This document shows positions 44,204 through 53,263 of a stretch of DNA of 64,000 nt, piece after piece (position 1 is the stretch's first letter; each line of letters begins with the position of its first letter). The stretch is from assembly GCF_000418555.1 (NCBI RefSeq), contig NZ_ATKM01000019.1, positions 124,001 to 188,000 of the forward strand, written 5' to 3'. This DNA comes from Pseudomonas sp. P818 (GTDB lineage: Bacteria; Pseudomonadota; Gammaproteobacteria; Pseudomonadales; Pseudomonadaceae). The notes beneath the pieces are model-generated. The model did not search any database. It worked only from the letters and a program-made list of their open reading frames with translations, and was not told where the DNA came from. Position numbers and translations under genes: made by a program.

Positions 44204-45352
44204 TCAATTTCGATTGGCGGCGGCACGAGACTCCTGCGCCTCGCTGCCCAGCTGGCGCACGGCGATGTAACGCTCACTGCGCCGAGTACGGTCCATGACC
44301 TGGCCAACCAACTGGCCACAGGCGGCGTCGATATCATCACCGCGCGTAGTGCGTACCGTGACGTTATGGCCGGCCTTGTGTAACAGGTCCTGGAAGCGGC
44401 GAATGGCATTATTGCTGGGCCGCTCGTACCCCGAGAAGGGGAAGGGATTAAACGGAATCAGGTTGATCTTGCAAGGCACATCGGCGAGAAGTGCGATCAT
44501 CTGCTCAGCATGCTCGGGCTGATCGTTGACGCCCTTGAGCAGGGTGTACTCGATGGTCAGCACGCGTTTCTCGCCCAGCTTGGAAACGTAGCGCTTGCAA
44601 GCCGCCAGCAGCATGTCCAGCGGATACTTCTTGTTGATCGGCACCAGCTGATTGCGCAACTCATCGTTAGGCGCGTGCAGCGACAGGGCCAGGGACACGT
44701 CGATGACTTCAGCCAGCTTGTCGATCATCGGTACCACGCCGGAGGTGGACAGCGTCACCTTGCGCTTGGAGATGCCGTAACCGAGGTCGTCCATCATGAT
44801 CTGCATGGCGGAAACGACGTTGTCGAAGTTCAGCAGCGGCTCGCCCATGCCCATCATCACCACATTGGTGATGGCGCGATCGATCTTCGCCGGCACGGTG
44901 CCGAAGGATTTGTTGGCGATCCACACCTGGCCGATGATCTCGGCGCTGGTCAGATCGCTATTGAAACCCTGTTTGCCGGTGGAACAGAAACTGCAATCCA
45001 GGGCACAACCGGCCTGCGACGACACACACAGGGTGCCGCGGCCGTTCTGCGGGATATACACGGTTTCCACGCAGCTGCCCGATGCCACACGCACCACCCA
45101 CTTGCGCGTGCCATCGGCGGAAATATTCTCGCTGACCACTTCAGGGCCGCGAATCTCGGCAGAGGCCTCGAGCTTCTCGCGCAAGGCCTTGCCGACATTG
45201 GTCATGGCGGCGAAATCATCGACGCCAAAGTGGTGAATCCACTTCATCACCTGGCCGGCACGGAAGCGCTTCTCGCCGATGGACTCGAAGAACTGTTCCA
45301 TTTCCGGCTGGGTCAGGCCCAGCAGGTTGATCTTGCCGGTGGTATTGGTCAT
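44204..45352 (-). CDS. rlmN: Dual-specificity 23S rRNA/tRNA adenine C2-methyltransferase
   Basis: Radical-SAM enzyme methylating A2503 of 23S rRNA and A37 of some tRNAs. 382 residues. The cluster motif is Cys116-x3-Cys120-x2-Cys123 (CALDCSFCSTG). The catalytic Cys near the C-terminus lies in DAACGQLVG, and the SAM/structural motif GMGEPLLN is present. First gene of the leftward rlmN-pilF-rodZ-ispG-hisS-yfgM-bamB run. Confidence 0.97.
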   Translation of the reverse strand: MTNTTGKINLLGLTQPEMEQFFESIGEKRFRAGQVMKWIHHFGVDDFAAMTNVGKALREKLEASAEIRGPEVVSENISADGTRKWVVRVASGSCVETVYIPQNGRGTLCVSSQAGCALDCSFCSTGKQGFNSDLTSAEIIGQVWIANKSFGTVPAKIDRAITNVVMMGMGEPLLNFDNVVSAMQIMMDDLGYGISKRKVTLSTSGVVPMIDKLAEVIDVSLALSLHAPNDELRNQLVPINKKYPLDMLLAACKRYVSKLGEKRVLTIEYTLLKGVNDQPEHAEQMIALLADVPCKINLIPFNPFPFSGYERPSNNAIRRFQDLLHKAGHNVTVRTTRGDDIDAACGQLVGQVMDRTRRSERYIAVRQLGSEAQESRAAANRN

Positions 45353-45378
45353 GGCTTCACCCTCGCTTCATTCGCCAA

Positions 45379-45810
45379 TCAGCGAATGCGCGCGCACAGC
45401 TCGGTAGCGGAGAAGAAGTAAGCGATCTCGCGCGCAGCGGAAGCTTCGGAGTCCGAACCGTGAACGGCGTTCTCGTCGATGGAAACGGCGAAATCGGCGC
45501 GGATGGTGCCCGGAGCAGCTTCTTTCGGGTTGGTAGCGCCCATCAGCTCGCGGTTCTTCAGAACGGCATCTTCGCCTTCCAGAACCTGAACGATAACCGG
45601 ACCGGAAGTCATGAAGGCGACCAGATCCTTGAAGAAGCCGCGCTCGCTGTGCTCAGCGTAGAAACCGGCAGCTTCGCGCTCGGACAGTTGCACCATCTTC
45701 GACGCGACGACGCGCAGACCGGCCTTTTCGAAACGAGTGGTGATCTCACCGATGACGTTCTTGGCAACGGCGTCAGGCTTGATGATGGAGAAAGTACGTT
45801 GAACAGCCAT
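45379..45810 (-). CDS. ndk: Nucleoside diphosphate kinase
   Basis: Balances nucleoside triphosphate pools. 143 residues, normal length. The phosphohistidine is His117 in NAVHGSDS, with RTFSIIKPDAV at the N-terminus. Start codon has TGGAGC upstream. It lies between the isc operon and rlmN. Confidence 0.98.
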   Translation of the reverse strand: MAVQRTFSIIKPDAVAKNVIGEITTRFEKAGLRVVASKMVQLSEREAAGFYAEHSERGFFKDLVAFMTSGPVIVQVLEGEDAVLKNRELMGATNPKEAAPGTIRADFAVSIDENAVHGSDSEASAAREIAYFFSATELCARIR

Positions 45811-45844
45811 GTGAAGCTCCAGAAACTTTAGGGTTAAAGCGAAA

Positions 45845-45872
45845 AATTAAACCCGCGAATTATACGCGGGTT
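45845..45872 (-). terminator. isc operon terminator
   Basis: AACCCGCG (45850-45857), loop AATTATA, CGCGGGTT (45865-45872); minus strand then reads TTTAATTTTT. It follows iscX by about 40 bases. On the minus strand the loop contains TATAAT, about 49 bases before the ndk ATG, so the loop could also be part of an ndk promoter. Confidence 0.75.
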
Positions 45873-45911
45873 CAGGTTAAAAGCGTAGGGCAGGCGCCGT
45901 AAGCGCCTGTT

Positions 45912-46112
45912 TCAATCGAGTTCTTCAATCCAGGCGGCCTGAATCGCTTCCAGCACCTTCTCCCCCCCGCGTTGCGGGTCATCGGAGAACTGCGGCAGCG
46001 CCACCACCCAGCGGTGCAGATCGACGAAGTTCACGTAGCGCGGATCGACATCCGGCTTCTGCTCGCTCAGCTCGATGGCGATGTCCAGTACATCGGCCCA
46101 CTTCAGACTCAT
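45912..46112 (-). CDS. iscX: Fe-S assembly protein IscX
   Basis: 66-residue acidic IscX/YfhJ-type protein that binds IscS and modulates cluster assembly. Starts MSLKWADVLDIAIELSE and contains the conserved DVDPRYVNFVDLHRWV. AGGAAG lies seven bases before the ATG. Last gene of the isc operon. Confidence 0.95.
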   Translation of the reverse strand: MSLKWADVLDIAIELSEQKPDVDPRYVNFVDLHRWVVALPQFSDDPQRGGEKVLEAIQAAWIEELD

Positions 46113-46128
46113 GATCATGCTTCCTGGA

Positions 46129-46470
46129 TCAGTGCGGCGCTTCAGCCGCGTGATTAAGCGAATACTTGGGAATCTCGATGGTGAGGTCTTCTTCACCGAC
46201 GATGGCCTGACAGGCCAGACGCGAGTGAGCCTCAAGCCCCCATGCCTTGTCCAGATAGTCCTCTTCCAGCTCGTCGGCCTCGTTCAGCGAATCGAAGCCC
46301 TCACGCACGATGCAGTGACAGGTGGTGCAGGCGCATACGCCACCGCAGGCGCTTTCCATCTCGATATGGTGCTCATGGGCCAGCTCGAGAATGGAAATAC
46401 CGGGCTCAGCCTCGACCACCAGACCATCCGGGCAGAATCGCTCGTGGGGCAGAAAAATTACCTGCGGCAT
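46129..46470 (-). CDS. fdx: ISC-type [2Fe-2S] ferredoxin
   Basis: Electron donor for Fe-S cluster assembly and sulfane reduction. 113 residues from ATG 46470 (MPQVIFLPHE). Ligand Cys are Cys42, Cys48, Cys51 and Cys87 (CGGVCACTTC and LACQ), in the adrenodoxin-like spacing C-x5-C-x2-C-x35-C. Starts three bases after hscA. Confidence 0.96.
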   Translation of the reverse strand: MPQVIFLPHERFCPDGLVVEAEPGISILELAHEHHIEMESACGGVCACTTCHCIVREGFDSLNEADELEEDYLDKAWGLEAHSRLACQAIVGEEDLTIEIPKYSLNHAAEAPH

Positions 46471-46473
46471 CAA

Positions 46474-48339
46474 TTATTCCTCGATCTCGTTCAGATTGCG
46501 CCCGGCAAGCGCGGCTTTAACCGTCGAATCCAGGCGCCTGGCAGCGAATGCGTCGGTGACCTGGGACAGGCGTTTGGTCTGTCGCTCGATGGCCAGACCG
46601 TCGCTGCCGGCCAGCAGTTCGCGCAATTCCTGCACCTGCAGCTCGATGACCTCGCGTTCCTCGGCGTCCAGCAAACGCTCGCCATCGACCTCCAGGGCGC
46701 CTTCGACTGCCTCGATCAGGCGCTGGGCATCGACCTGCTGCTCACGCAGCACACGCGCAGCCTTGTCATCGCCGGCGTTCTGGAAGGAGTCCTGCAGCAT
46801 GCGCGCGATCTCGCCATCGGTCAGACCGTAGGACGGCTTGACCTGAATGCTCGCCTCGATCCCGGAGCTCAGCTCGCGCGCAGCGACACTGAGCAGGCCA
46901 TCGGCATCGACCTGGAAGGTCACGCGAATCTTCGCCGCACCGGCGACCATGGGTGGGATGCCACGCAACTCGAAACGCGCCAGGGAGCGGCAGTCGGCAA
47001 TCAGCTCGCGCTCACCCTGCAGCACATGAATCATCATGGCCGTCTGGCCATCCTTGTAGGTGGTGAACTCCTGCGCACGCGCCACCGGGATGGTGGTGTT
47101 ACGCGGAATCACCTTCTCCATCAGCCCGCCCATGGTTTCCAGACCGAGAGACAGAGGGATCACATCCAGGAGCAACAGCTCCTCGCCATCGCTGCGCTGA
47201 TTGCCGGCCAGAGCATCGGCCTGGATCGCAGCACCAATGGCCACCACCTGGTCAGGATCGATATTGGTCAGCGGCGCACGGCCGAACAGCTCGCCCACCG
47301 CCTCGCGCACGCGCGGCACGCGGGTCGACCCGCCGACCATGACCACCGCACTGACCTCTTCCAGCTCGACGCCGGAATCCCGTACGGCGCGACGGCAGGC
47401 CTTGAGGCTGCGCGCCACCATCGGCTCGATCAGCGCTTCGAACTGCTCACGCGACAGCGCACCCTGCCAGTCGCCATGGCTCAGCTCGACGCTGGCGGCA
47501 TTCGTCAGTGCTTCCTTCGCTGCACAGGCAGTCTGCAGCAGGCTGCGCTGAGTAGCCGGGTCAAGATCACTGGAAATGCGGGCTTGCTGGATGATCCAGT
47601 CGGCAATGGCATGATCGAAGTCATCACCACCCAGCGCACTGTCACCACCGGTGGCCAGCACTTCGAACACGCCACCGGTCAGGCGCAGGATGGAGATATC
47701 GAAGGTACCGCCCCCCAGATCGTAGATCGCGACCACGCCTTCGGCCTTCTGATCCAGACCATAGGCGACAGCCGCAGCGGTGGGCTCGTTGAGCAGACGC
47801 AGAACGGTAAGGCCAGCAAGACGCGCGGCATCCTTGGTGGCCTGACGCTGAGCGTCATCGAAATAGGCAGGCACGGTGATCACCGCCCCCACCAGCTCGC
47901 CACCCAGAGTCTGCTCGGCACGCAAACGCAGAGTCTTGAGAATTTCCGCCGAGACTTCCACCGGGCTCTTGGCACCCTGCACGGTCTCGATGAAGGGCAT
48001 ATGCGACTCGCCCGCGGCGAAGCGATAAGGCAGTTGTTCGCCGAGCTGATGCACGTCGGCGATACCACGCCCCATCAGACGCTTGACCGACAGCACGGTA
48101 TTGAACGGATCGCTGGCCGCCGCCAGCTTGGCCGACTCACCGACTTCCACACGCTGCGGGTGATAGCGCACGGCCGACGGCAGGATGACCTTGCCATCGC
48201 CATCGGCCAGGGGTTCGGCCAGGCCGCTGCGCACGGCAGCGACCAGCGAATTGGTGGTGCCCAGGTCGATCCCCACCGCCAGCCGACGCTGGTGCGGTTG
48301 CGGACTCTGTCCTGGCTCGGCGATCTGCAATAAGGCCAT
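46474..48339 (-). CDS. hscA: Fe-S protein assembly chaperone HscA (Hsp70-like)
   Basis: Hsp70 chaperone that binds the LPPVK motif of IscU. 621 residues. ATPase domain with IDLGTTNSLVA and YDLGGGTFDISILRL; the linker and substrate-binding beta domain follow with LLLDVIPLSLGLETMGG. Start MALLQIAEP with ATG at 48339. The open frame upstream is not family sequence. Confidence 0.97.
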   Translation of the reverse strand: MALLQIAEPGQSPQPHQRRLAVGIDLGTTNSLVAAVRSGLAEPLADGDGKVILPSAVRYHPQRVEVGESAKLAAASDPFNTVLSVKRLMGRGIADVHQLGEQLPYRFAAGESHMPFIETVQGAKSPVEVSAEILKTLRLRAEQTLGGELVGAVITVPAYFDDAQRQATKDAARLAGLTVLRLLNEPTAAAVAYGLDQKAEGVVAIYDLGGGTFDISILRLTGGVFEVLATGGDSALGGDDFDHAIADWIIQQARISSDLDPATQRSLLQTACAAKEALTNAASVELSHGDWQGALSREQFEALIEPMVARSLKACRRAVRDSGVELEEVSAVVMVGGSTRVPRVREAVGELFGRAPLTNIDPDQVVAIGAAIQADALAGNQRSDGEELLLLDVIPLSLGLETMGGLMEKVIPRNTTIPVARAQEFTTYKDGQTAMMIHVLQGERELIADCRSLARFELRGIPPMVAGAAKIRVTFQVDADGLLSVAARELSSGIEASIQVKPSYGLTDGEIARMLQDSFQNAGDDKAARVLREQQVDAQRLIEAVEGALEVDGERLLDAEEREVIELQVQELRELLAGSDGLAIERQTKRLSQVTDAFAARRLDSTVKAALAGRNLNEIEE

Positions 48340-48384
48340 GGTCTTCTTGAAATCATCAGGCAGGCTGCCACGGCAACCCACAGG

Positions 48385-48906
48385 TTAATCGTCGAGGCGC
48401 TCTTCTAATTGGCGCACTTCATGAGAGAGCTTGTCGAGGAACTGCATACGACGCATCAGACGCTCGGCCTCTTCACGGCGAGCATCATCATCCCAGCACG
48501 CTGCGAAGCTCTCGTTGAGCTGCTCTTGCGCGGCTTTCAGACGACGCTTGAAGGCGGCGACGCCGGCCAGATCGGCATCATCATGCAGCTCTTCCAGCTC
48601 CTCGCGCAGCTGCATCTGCTGCAAGAGGAAATCCGGATCCTGCACCGTCACTTCCAGCGGCAGCTCGGGACCACGCATGGCCAGCAGATAGCGCGCACGC
48701 TGCGACGGTGTCTTCAGGACCTGATAAGCCTCGTTGAGGCAGGCCGAGCGCTCAAGCGCCAGGCGCTGTTCACGCTCGCCCGCGTCAGCGAAACGATCCG
48801 GATGAACCTGACGCGCCAGCTCGCGATAACGCGCAGCCAGTTGATCGAGGTCCAGACGGAAGCTCGGCTGCAGGTCGAACAGGGCGAAATGGCAGGGGTT
48901 ACCCAT
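48385..48906 (-). CDS. hscB: Co-chaperone HscB
   Basis: J-type co-chaperone that delivers IscU to HscA. 173 residues. The J-domain has HPD at His35-Pro36-Asp37 (VHPDRFAD), and the C-terminal three-helix domain contains the IscU-binding Leu/Phe face. Follows iscA by eight bases. Confidence 0.96.
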   Translation of the reverse strand: MGNPCHFALFDLQPSFRLDLDQLAARYRELARQVHPDRFADAGEREQRLALERSACLNEAYQVLKTPSQRARYLLAMRGPELPLEVTVQDPDFLLQQMQLREELEELHDDADLAGVAAFKRRLKAAQEQLNESFAACWDDDARREEAERLMRRMQFLDKLSHEVRQLEERLDD

Positions 48907-48914
48907 TCAGGGCC

Positions 48915-49238
48915 TCAGACATTGAAACTTTCGCCGCAACCGCATTCGCCGCGCACGTTGGGGTTGTTGAACTTGAAGCCCTCGTTGAGGCCTTCCTTGA
49001 CGAAGTCCAACTCGGTGCCATCGAGATAGACCAGACTCTTGGGATCGATGATCACCTTGACACCATGGCTCTCGAACACCTGATCCTCCGCCGCCAGTTC
49101 GTCAACGAACTCGAGCACGTAGGCCAGGCCGGAGCAACCGGTAGTACGCACACCGAGGCGAATGCCCTCACCCTTGCCGCGCCCTTCGAGAGAGCGCTGC
49201 ACGTGACGGGCAGCTGCTTCAGACATGGTAATGGCCAT
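48915..49238 (-). CDS. iscA: Iron-sulfur cluster assembly A-type carrier IscA
   Basis: A-type Fe-S carrier of 107 residues starting MAITMSEAAARHV. The three ligand Cys are Cys35 (TGCSGLAY) and Cys99/Cys101 (GECGCGES). Follows iscU by 13 bases. Confidence 0.97.
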   Translation of the reverse strand: MAITMSEAAARHVQRSLEGRGKGEGIRLGVRTTGCSGLAYVLEFVDELAAEDQVFESHGVKVIIDPKSLVYLDGTELDFVKEGLNEGFKFNNPNVRGECGCGESFNV

Positions 49239-49251
49239 TGCAAACCTCGTA

Positions 49252-49638
49252 TCAGAGCAAGCCTTTCTTCTGCTTGTAATCGCGCACGGCGGCCTTGATG
49301 GCATCTTCGGCGAGTACGGAGCAGTGAATCTTCACTGGCGGCAGCGCCAGTTCTTCGGCGAGCTGGGTGTTCTTGATGCTCTCGGCCTCGTCCAGGGTCT
49401 TGCCCTTCATCCACTCGGTGGCGAGGGAGCTGGAGGCGATAGCAGAACCGCAGCCGTAGGTCTTGAACTTGGCGTCTTCGATCACGCCGCTTTCGTTGAC
49501 CTTGATCTGCAGGCGCATCACGTCGCCGCAGGCCGGTGCACCGACCATGCCGGTACCGACATCCGGATCTTCGGCGTTCAGCTTGCCGACGTTACGCGGG
49601 TTTTCGTAGTGGTCGATGACCTTGTCACTGTAAGCCAT
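49252..49638 (-). CDS. iscU: Fe-S cluster scaffold IscU
   Basis: 128-residue scaffold on which clusters are built. Ligands Cys37 (with Asp39), Cys63 and Cys106 are present. The HscA-recognition motif LPPVK lies at 99-103 (ALPPVKIHC). Follows iscS by 43 bases. Confidence 0.98.
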   Translation of the reverse strand: MAYSDKVIDHYENPRNVGKLNAEDPDVGTGMVGAPACGDVMRLQIKVNESGVIEDAKFKTYGCGSAIASSSLATEWMKGKTLDEAESIKNTQLAEELALPPVKIHCSVLAEDAIKAAVRDYKQKKGLL

Positions 49639-49681
49639 GCTGTACTTCCTCTCTCATCAGGTGCCGCTCTTCAGGCAGCTA

Positions 49682-50896
49682 TCAGTGTGCTGCCCATTCC
49701 ACGGAGGAAAGGTCGACACCTTCTTTGAACATATCCCACAAGGGCGACAGTTCACGCAGCTTGTCCACGGCTTCGCGGACCTTGGCAGCGGCGTAGTCGA
49801 CCTCTTCTTCGGTGGTGAAGCGACCGAAGGTGAAGCGAATCGAGCTGTGCGCCAGTTCGTCGTTGCGGCCAAGGGCGCGCAGTACGTAGGACGGCTCCAG
49901 GGAAGCCGAGGTGCAGGCCGAACCGGACGATACGGCGAGGTCCTTGAGCGCCATGATCAGCGACTCACCCTCGACGTAGTTGAAACTCAGGTTGAGATTG
50001 TGCGGCACACGAGCAGTCAGGCTGCCGTTGACGTACAGCTCTTCCATGTTTTCCAGCTGGCGGTAGAAGCGATCACGCAGGGCGGTAATGCGCTGATTCT
50101 CCGCGGCCATTTCTTCCTTGGCGATGCGGAAGGCTTCGCCCATGCCGACGCACTGGTGGGTGGCCAGGGTGCCGGAGCGCATGCCGCGCTCATGGCCGCC
50201 GCCGTGGGTCTGCGCCTCCAGGCGCACACGCGGCTTGCGGCGCACGTACAGTGCGCCGACGCCTTTCGGGCCGTAGGTCTTGTGCGCGGAGAAGGACATC
50301 AGATCGACCTTCATCTTCTCCAGATCGATTTCCACCTTGCCAGTGGACTGCGCGGCATCGACATGCAGCAGCACACCGCGGGAGCGGGTCAGCTCGCCGA
50401 TGGCAGCAATGTCGTTGATGGTGCCGATCTCGTTGTTGACGTGCATGACCGACACCAGCGTGGTGTCGTCACGCAGCGCGGCTTCGACCATGGCCGGCGT
50501 GATCAGGCCATCTTCGCCCGGCTCGAGATAGGTGACTTCGAAACCTTCGCGCTCGAGCTGGCGGGTGGTGTCCAGCACCGCCTTGTGCTCGATCTTCGAG
50601 GTGATGATGTGCTTGCCCTTGCTGGCGTAGAAATGCGCCACGCCCTTGATGGCGAGGTTGTCGGACTCGGTGGCACCGCTGGTCCAGACGATCTCGCGCG
50701 GGTCGGCATTGACCAGCTCGGCGACCTGACGACGAGCGTTTTCCACCGCTTCCTCGGCCTTCCAACCGAACACGTGGGAGCGCGAAGCCGGGTTGCCGAA
50801 GTTACCGTCGACCAGCAGGCATTCGCTCATCTTCTGCGCGACACGCGGATCGACCGGCGTGGTGGCGGAATAATCGAGGTAAATGGGCAATTTCAT
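49682..50896 (-). CDS. iscS: Cysteine desulfurase IscS
   Basis: PLP enzyme supplying sulfane sulfur for Fe-S clusters and tRNA thiolation. 404 residues from ATG 50896 (MKLPIYLDYSATTPVD). The Schiff-base Lys lies in SFSAHKTYGPKG and the mobile-loop catalytic Cys in SGSACTSASLEP. Second gene of the isc operon. Confidence 0.98.
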   Translation of the reverse strand: MKLPIYLDYSATTPVDPRVAQKMSECLLVDGNFGNPASRSHVFGWKAEEAVENARRQVAELVNADPREIVWTSGATESDNLAIKGVAHFYASKGKHIITSKIEHKAVLDTTRQLEREGFEVTYLEPGEDGLITPAMVEAALRDDTTLVSVMHVNNEIGTINDIAAIGELTRSRGVLLHVDAAQSTGKVEIDLEKMKVDLMSFSAHKTYGPKGVGALYVRRKPRVRLEAQTHGGGHERGMRSGTLATHQCVGMGEAFRIAKEEMAAENQRITALRDRFYRQLENMEELYVNGSLTARVPHNLNLSFNYVEGESLIMALKDLAVSSGSACTSASLEPSYVLRALGRNDELAHSSIRFTFGRFTTEEEVDYAAAKVREAVDKLRELSPLWDMFKEGVDLSSVEWAAH

Positions 50897-50926
50897 TGGG
50901 TTTCTCCTATCAGGCAAACGCCCTGC

Positions 50927-51424
50927 TCACTCGATGGCAGACGCTTCAATCTTATCCAAATGCGGCGTAGTGCCTCTGCCGGAGCAGCGACGCTGATCCT
51001 GGCGCAACGCGACCTCTTGAACCTCACGACGCACGACCAGATCGGCCAGACTGATGCCGCTGAGGAACTCATGAATTTGCTGACTGAGGTCGCACCACAG
51101 ATGATGGGTCAGACAGGTATCGCCAGAGTGGCAATCGCCCTGCCCCTGGCAACGCGTGGCATCCACGGACTCATTGACCGCGTCGATCACCTGAGCCACC
51201 TGAATGCCGCGCATGTCACGCGACAGCTGATAACCGCCACCCGGCCCGCGCACGCTGGAAACCAGGTTGCCACGACGCAGCTTGGCGAACAGTTGTTCGA
51301 GATAGGACAGGGAAATGCCCTGCCGCTCGGAAATATCGGCCAGGGAAACGGGGCCATGCTGCGCGTGCAGCGCCAGATCGAGCATGGCGGTAACGGCGTA
51401 ACGGCCTTTGGTGGTCAGTCGCAT
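50927..51424 (-). CDS. iscR: Fe-S-responsive regulator IscR
   Basis: Rrf2-family repressor that senses cluster status. 165 residues. HTH at about 25-60. The [2Fe-2S] ligands Cys92, Cys98, Cys104 and His107 (RCQGQGDCHSGDTCLTHH) are all present, so it should be fully functional. It begins the operon and has an IscR-type site over its own promoter. Confidence 0.97.
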   Translation of the reverse strand: MRLTTKGRYAVTAMLDLALHAQHGPVSLADISERQGISLSYLEQLFAKLRRGNLVSSVRGPGGGYQLSRDMRGIQVAQVIDAVNESVDATRCQGQGDCHSGDTCLTHHLWCDLSQQIHEFLSGISLADLVVRREVQEVALRQDQRRCSGRGTTPHLDKIEASAIE

Positions 51425-51455
51425 GGCTCTACCACGAATCACTGAATTGCGGCGA

Positions 51456-51488
51456 AGTATGCGATTCCCGAGTATTTAAGTCAACTAT
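51456..51488 (-). promoter_or_regulatory. iscR promoter with type 1 IscR site
   Basis: On the minus strand TTGACT (-35, 51479-51484) and CATACT (-10, 51456-51461) are 17 bases apart. The stretch ATAGTTGACTTAAATACTCG (51469-51488, continuing GGAAT to 51464) matches the type 1 IscR operator pattern ATA-n-TGAC-n7-CTCGG. Holo-IscR binding here would block the -35 region. Confidence 0.75.
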
Positions 51489-51519
51489 AAGACCTATTGA
51501 TTTACTCAGGATTGACCGC

Positions 51520-51553
51520 AAAAAGAGGCGGCATGATAGCAAACGCCGCCTCT
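51520..51553 (-). terminator. cysE terminator
   Basis: AGAGGCGGC (51524-51532), 12-base loop, GCCGCCTCT (51545-51553); minus strand then has TTTTTGCGG. Lies just after the cysE stop and before the iscR promoter. Confidence 0.7.
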
Positions 51554-51560
51554 GCATGCA

Positions 51561-52346
51561 TCAGGCAGCAGGCTTGTCGCCCTGTTGCTGATCCTTGCAT
51601 ACGTCAGCGAAGTCCTCGTCGCGCAGGGTCGGCAGATCCTTGGCGCAATAGTCGCTGCCCAACGCCGTCAGCGCCTTGCACATGCCCTCCAGGCGCCCGT
51701 CGACCGCATGCAGATGATCGAGCAGCTGGCCGATGGCCCGTGCGACCGGGTCCGGCATGTCCTGACCGACGCCATAGGCATCGAAGCCGATCTTCTCGGC
51801 CATGGCCTGGCGCTTGGCTTCCTGCTCATCATCGGACTTGACGATGATCTTGCCGGGAATGCCGACCGCCGTTGCGCCGGCCGGCACCGCCTTGGTCACC
51901 ACGGCATTGGAGCCGATCTTGGCACCAGCGCCAACCGTAAACGGACCCAGCACCTTGGCCCCGGCGCCGACCACGACACCATCCTCCAGCGTCGGATGGC
52001 GCTTGCCCTTGTTCCAACTGGTGCCGCCCAGGGTCACCCCCTGATACAGCGTCACGTCATTGCCGATCTCGGCGGTCTCGCCGATGACGATGCCCATGCC
52101 GTGATCGATGAAGAAGCGCCGGCCGATCTTCGCCCCCGGATGGATCTCGATACCGGTCATCCAGCGACCGAAATTGGACACCACCCGCGCCGGCCACTTC
52201 CAGCCCGAACGCCACAGCGCATGAGCCACACGATGCAGCCAGACGGCATGCAGCCCCGGGTAGCAGGTCACCACCTCTAGCGCGTTGCGCGCCGCCGGAT
52301 CACGGTGAAAAACGCTCTGGATATCTTCTCGCATGCGTTCAAACAT
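51561..52346 (-). CDS. cysE: Serine O-acetyltransferase
   Basis: Committing step of cysteine synthesis: acetyl-CoA plus serine gives O-acetylserine. 261 residues from ATG 52346 (MFERMREDIQSVFHRDP). Left-handed beta-helix of hexapeptide repeats (about 65-175) with the catalytic HGMGIVIGETAEIGN region. Its 5' end overlaps trmJ by eight bases. Cysteine made here feeds the adjacent IscS. Confidence 0.97.
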   Translation of the reverse strand: MFERMREDIQSVFHRDPAARNALEVVTCYPGLHAVWLHRVAHALWRSGWKWPARVVSNFGRWMTGIEIHPGAKIGRRFFIDHGMGIVIGETAEIGNDVTLYQGVTLGGTSWNKGKRHPTLEDGVVVGAGAKVLGPFTVGAGAKIGSNAVVTKAVPAGATAVGIPGKIIVKSDDEQEAKRQAMAEKIGFDAYGVGQDMPDPVARAIGQLLDHLHAVDGRLEGMCKALTALGSDYCAKDLPTLRDEDFADVCKDQQQGDKPAA

Positions 52347-53127
52347 CAGACTTCCCCTGCTTGTGAGGCTCTCCACGCACGGCCTTCTCTGTCTCGGTAA
52401 GGATGCCGCGCAGGATATTCATTTCCAGCTTGCTCACCGCACTGCGCCCGTAAAGACGGCGCAGGCGAGTCATCAGGTGCCGCGGCTTCTGCGGATCGAG
52501 AAAACCGATCATCACCAACACGCGACGCAAATGGCCATAGAAAGACTCAAGCTCATCCGCCGTCGCGGCCTGGGAGTTGAGCATCGCCGTGGTTTCCAGC
52601 TTCTCTACCTTGCTCGGCAGATTTTGCGCTGTCAGCCAGGCCATACGTACTTCATAGGCCAGCACCTGCACCGCCGCCGCCAGATTCAGCGAGCTGAATT
52701 CCGGATTGGACGGGATATGCACGTGGTATTGACATCGCTGCAGCTCCTCGTTGGTCAGGCCGGCATATTCACGACCGAAGACCAACGCCACTTCGCCCCC
52801 CGCAGCAGCCTGCTCGCAACTGGCCACACCACACTCGCGCGGGTCCAGCAGAGGCCAGGGAATGCGCCGATCGCGCGCACTGGTGCCAACCACCAGGGTG
52901 CAGCCGACCAACGCCTCTTCCAGCGTGTCGACCACCTGCGCGGCGTCCAGCACATCGGTGGCGCCAGAGGCCCGGGCGACGGCCTCGCCACTGGGGAAAT
53001 CCTCGGGCGCCACCAGCACCAGGCGCGACAGCCCCATGTTTTTCATCGCCCGCGCGGCACCGCCGATATTGCCCGGATGACTGGTACCCACCAGAACGAC
53101 GCGAATATTGTCCAGCAACGCCGACAC
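52339..53127 (-). CDS. trmJ: tRNA (cytidine/uridine-2'-O-)-methyltransferase TrmJ
   Basis: SPOUT methyltransferase that 2'-O-methylates tRNA position 32. 262 residues. The trefoil-knot core has VLVGTSHPGNIGGAARAMKNMGL at the N-terminus and VFGREYAGLTNEEL and IPSNPEFSSLNLAAAVQV in the SAM-binding end. The start is GTG; a TTG three codons later would give the family-typical LLDNIRVVLV start. Overlaps cysE. Confidence 0.95.
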   Translation of the reverse strand: MSALLDNIRVVLVGTSHPGNIGGAARAMKNMGLSRLVLVAPEDFPSGEAVARASGATDVLDAAQVVDTLEEALVGCTLVVGTSARDRRIPWPLLDPRECGVASCEQAAAGGEVALVFGREYAGLTNEELQRCQYHVHIPSNPEFSSLNLAAAVQVLAYEVRMAWLTAQNLPSKVEKLETTAMLNSQAATADELESFYGHLRRVLVMIGFLDPQKPRHLMTRLRRLYGRSAVSKLEMNILRGILTETEKAVRGEPHKQGKSDV

Positions 53128-53263
53128 TCTCAGAAACGATTAGGGGGCAACGATCTTACCCAAGCCCTGGCGTGATTGCCATGCGAGGTACAGACGGCGC
53201 TTCATCAATAACGGTTTTCTGATAACATGGCCGGCTTTCTTTAACGCCCCAGGTGAACCACCC

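Noticed and set aside
46075..48333. Long open frame opposite hscA and fdx
   Set aside because: Runs antiparallel through several isc genes with no start signal or recognisable domain.
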